6,155 bases of DNA from Oscillospiraceae bacterium (GTDB lineage: Bacteria > Bacillota > Clostridia > Oscillospirales > Oscillospiraceae), in assembly GCA_902767395.1 (NCBI GenBank), contig CACXHI010000137.1, positions 1 through 6,155 of the forward strand, given 5' to 3'. A model generated the notes under the pieces. It did no database searches, was not told the origin of the DNA, and saw only the letters and a program-made list of their open reading frames with translations. The number at the start of each line of letters is the position of its first letter. The stretch's first letter is position 1. Below, piece by piece: positions 5,045 through 6,155 of the stretch. Position numbers and translations under genes: made by a program.

Positions 5045-6155
5045 TCAGGCTTCCTCCTCCACAGCGATGGCAATATGCACGTCGTCAAGTTGCTTTTGAT
5101 CCACAGTGGTAGGGGCATCCATCATCACGTCCTGCGCCTTCTGATTCATGGGGAAGGTGATGACCTCGCGGATGGATTCCTCGCCGGTCAGGAGCATAAT
5201 CATGCGATCCACACCGGGAGCTGCGCCCGCATGGGGAGGCGCGCCGTAGGTGAAGGCGTTATACATGGCGGGGAACTTGGCCTTGACCTCCGCCTCTCCG
5301 AGTCGAACCAGTTCGAAGGCCTTGACCATGATTGCGGGGTCGTGGTTCCGCACCGCGCCGGAGGCGGACTCATAGCCGTTGATGACCAGATCGTACTGAC
5401 AGGCGGTGATGGTCAGGGGATCGATCTCGCCCCGGGCGGCCTTTTCCAGGGTCGCAAGGCCCCCGTCGGGCATGGAGAAGGGGTTATGGCAGAACTCCAG
5501 CTCCCCGCTCTCCTCCCCGATCTCATACATGGGGAAATCCACGATCCAGCAGAACTGGTACTGCTCCCTGTCCATATGGTCCGGGCACAGGGCGCCCAGC
5601 TTGGTGCGCAGCACGCCGGCAGTCTTCTGGGCCACGGCCCTCTTCCCGGCGGTGAGACCCACGAAGCATCCCGGCTCCAGCCCCAGGGCGGCGATGACCT
5701 GCTCCTTCACGGGCTGGATGAACTTGGCGATGCCGCCCACGACCTCGCCGCTTTCGTCCAGGCGGAACCAGTAGGACTTCTCGGCGGTCTGGACCTCCAC
5801 CTCCGTGCAGAGCTTGTCGATCTGCTTCCGGGTGGCGGAGAAGCCGGAGACCACCACAGCCTTGACGGTGTTGCCCTCAAAGGGTCCGAAGCCGATGGGC
5901 TGGAGCAGCTCCGTGGCGTCCTGGATCTCAAGGTCGATCCGGAGGTCCGGCTTGTCGGTGCCGTACTTCTCCATAGCCTCCGCGAAGGGGATCCGGCGGA
6001 AGGGGGCCGGAGTCACCCGCTTGTAGACGCCGTACTGCTCGAACACGGGGACCAGCACCTTCTCCAGTACTGCCAGCACGTCGTCCTGGGTGGCGAAGGC
6101 CATCTCCATGTCCAGCTGGTAGAACTCCCCGGGGGTCCGGTCGCCCCGGGCGTCC
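5045..6155 (-). CDS. aspS: Aspartyl-tRNA synthetase, bacterial type with GAD domain, 5' partial
   Basis: The gene runs off the right edge; 369 C-terminal residues are visible of a usual length near 590. The enzyme charges tRNA with aspartate in the cytoplasm using ATP. The visible part starts inside class II motif 2 (DARGDRTPGEFYQLDMEM, equivalent to 'DxRADRxPEFTQ(L/I)DxEM'), so the ATG at 6109 is internal. Next are GTDKPDLR (65-72 of the fragment), the inserted GAD domain (about 85-180), WIVDFPMYE (203-211), CHNPFSMP (222-229), ASGAVRNHDP (264-273), GAPPHAG, motif 3 GVDR (314-317) with its ATP-binding Arg317, and the family ending FPMNQKAQDVMMDAP. The anticodon-binding OB fold and motif 1 lie outside. 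The SGAVRNH and GAPPHAG form differs from the E. coli-like version and resembles alphaproteobacterial and some clostridial enzymes. Whether it also charges tRNA-Asn cannot be decided without the N-terminal domain. Confidence 0.97.
   Translation of the reverse strand, partial: DARGDRTPGEFYQLDMEMAFATQDDVLAVLEKVLVPVFEQYGVYKRVTPAPFRRIPFAEAMEKYGTDKPDLRIDLEIQDATELLQPIGFGPFEGNTVKAVVVSGFSATRKQIDKLCTEVEVQTAEKSYWFRLDESGEVVGGIAKFIQPVKEQVIAALGLEPGCFVGLTAGKRAVAQKTAGVLRTKLGALCPDHMDREQYQFCWIVDFPMYEIGEESGELEFCHNPFSMPDGGLATLEKAARGEIDPLTITACQYDLVINGYESASGAVRNHDPAIMVKAFELVRLGEAEVKAKFPAMYNAFTYGAPPHAGAAPGVDRMIMLLTGEESIREVITFPMNQKAQDVMMDAPTTVDQKQLDDVHIAIAVEEEA

Noticed and set aside
5406..6026. Plus-strand open frames opposite aspS
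   Set aside because: They are antisense to a conserved synthetase, without motifs or ribosome binding sites.
1..6155. CRISPR arrays, tRNA or rRNA genes, insertion sequences, riboswitches
   Set aside because: I looked for repeated units, cloverleaf-like segments, transposase motifs and long structured leaders and saw none; the intergenic regions are short and accounted for by promoter and hairpins.

Overview
The window looks like the chromosome of a GC-rich Firmicute, probably a clostridium of the Oscillospiraceae/Ruminococcaceae kind. This is inferred from the Tex and aspartyl-tRNA synthetase protein sequences, the strong AGGAGG-type ribosome binding sites and a near-consensus sigma-A-type promoter; no phylogeny was possible. 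The window holds four protein genes, two of them cut by its edges, plus one clear promoter, one good intergenic terminator hairpin and two further structured elements.

Bases 1-2492, plus strand: the distal part of an efflux operon of the MacA/MacB type. It encodes the C-terminal part of a membrane-fusion (adaptor) protein that begins upstream of the window, a complete LolD/MacB-type ABC ATPase, and a complete FtsX/MacB-type four-helix permease. The genes are separated by 6 bases and then overlap by about 14 bases, so they look translationally coupled. Together they should form an ATP-driven exporter: ATPase on the cytoplasmic face, permease in the membrane, adaptor on the outside. The substrate cannot be read from the sequence. 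The operon ends at an 11-bp hairpin (2553-2582).

Bases 2608-4770, minus strand: a complete tex gene (720 aa), a conserved RNA-binding transcription accessory protein. It is convergent with the efflux operon and has its own strong promoter (TTGCGT-17-TATAAT, extended -10) and ribosome binding site.

Bases 4771-5044: 274 bases without a gene. They hold the tex promoter, a very GC-rich hairpin (4949-4982) and a long imperfect hairpin just after the aspS stop codon (4998-5042), which is the likely aspS terminator. I see nothing else in the stretch.

Bases 5045-6155, minus strand: the C-terminal 369 residues of aspartyl-tRNA synthetase (aspS); the N-terminus lies beyond the right edge.

The efflux operon is visibly more AT-rich than the two housekeeping genes. 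Sixty-base hand counts gave 27 G+C (601-660) and 23 (1861-1920), against 39 (3301-3360) and 42 (5641-5700). The efflux genes may therefore be accessory or horizontally acquired, next to a conserved chromosomal backbone. I found no convincing evidence of a previously undescribed system; the least explained item is the efflux operon, whose substrate and upstream partners lie outside the window.
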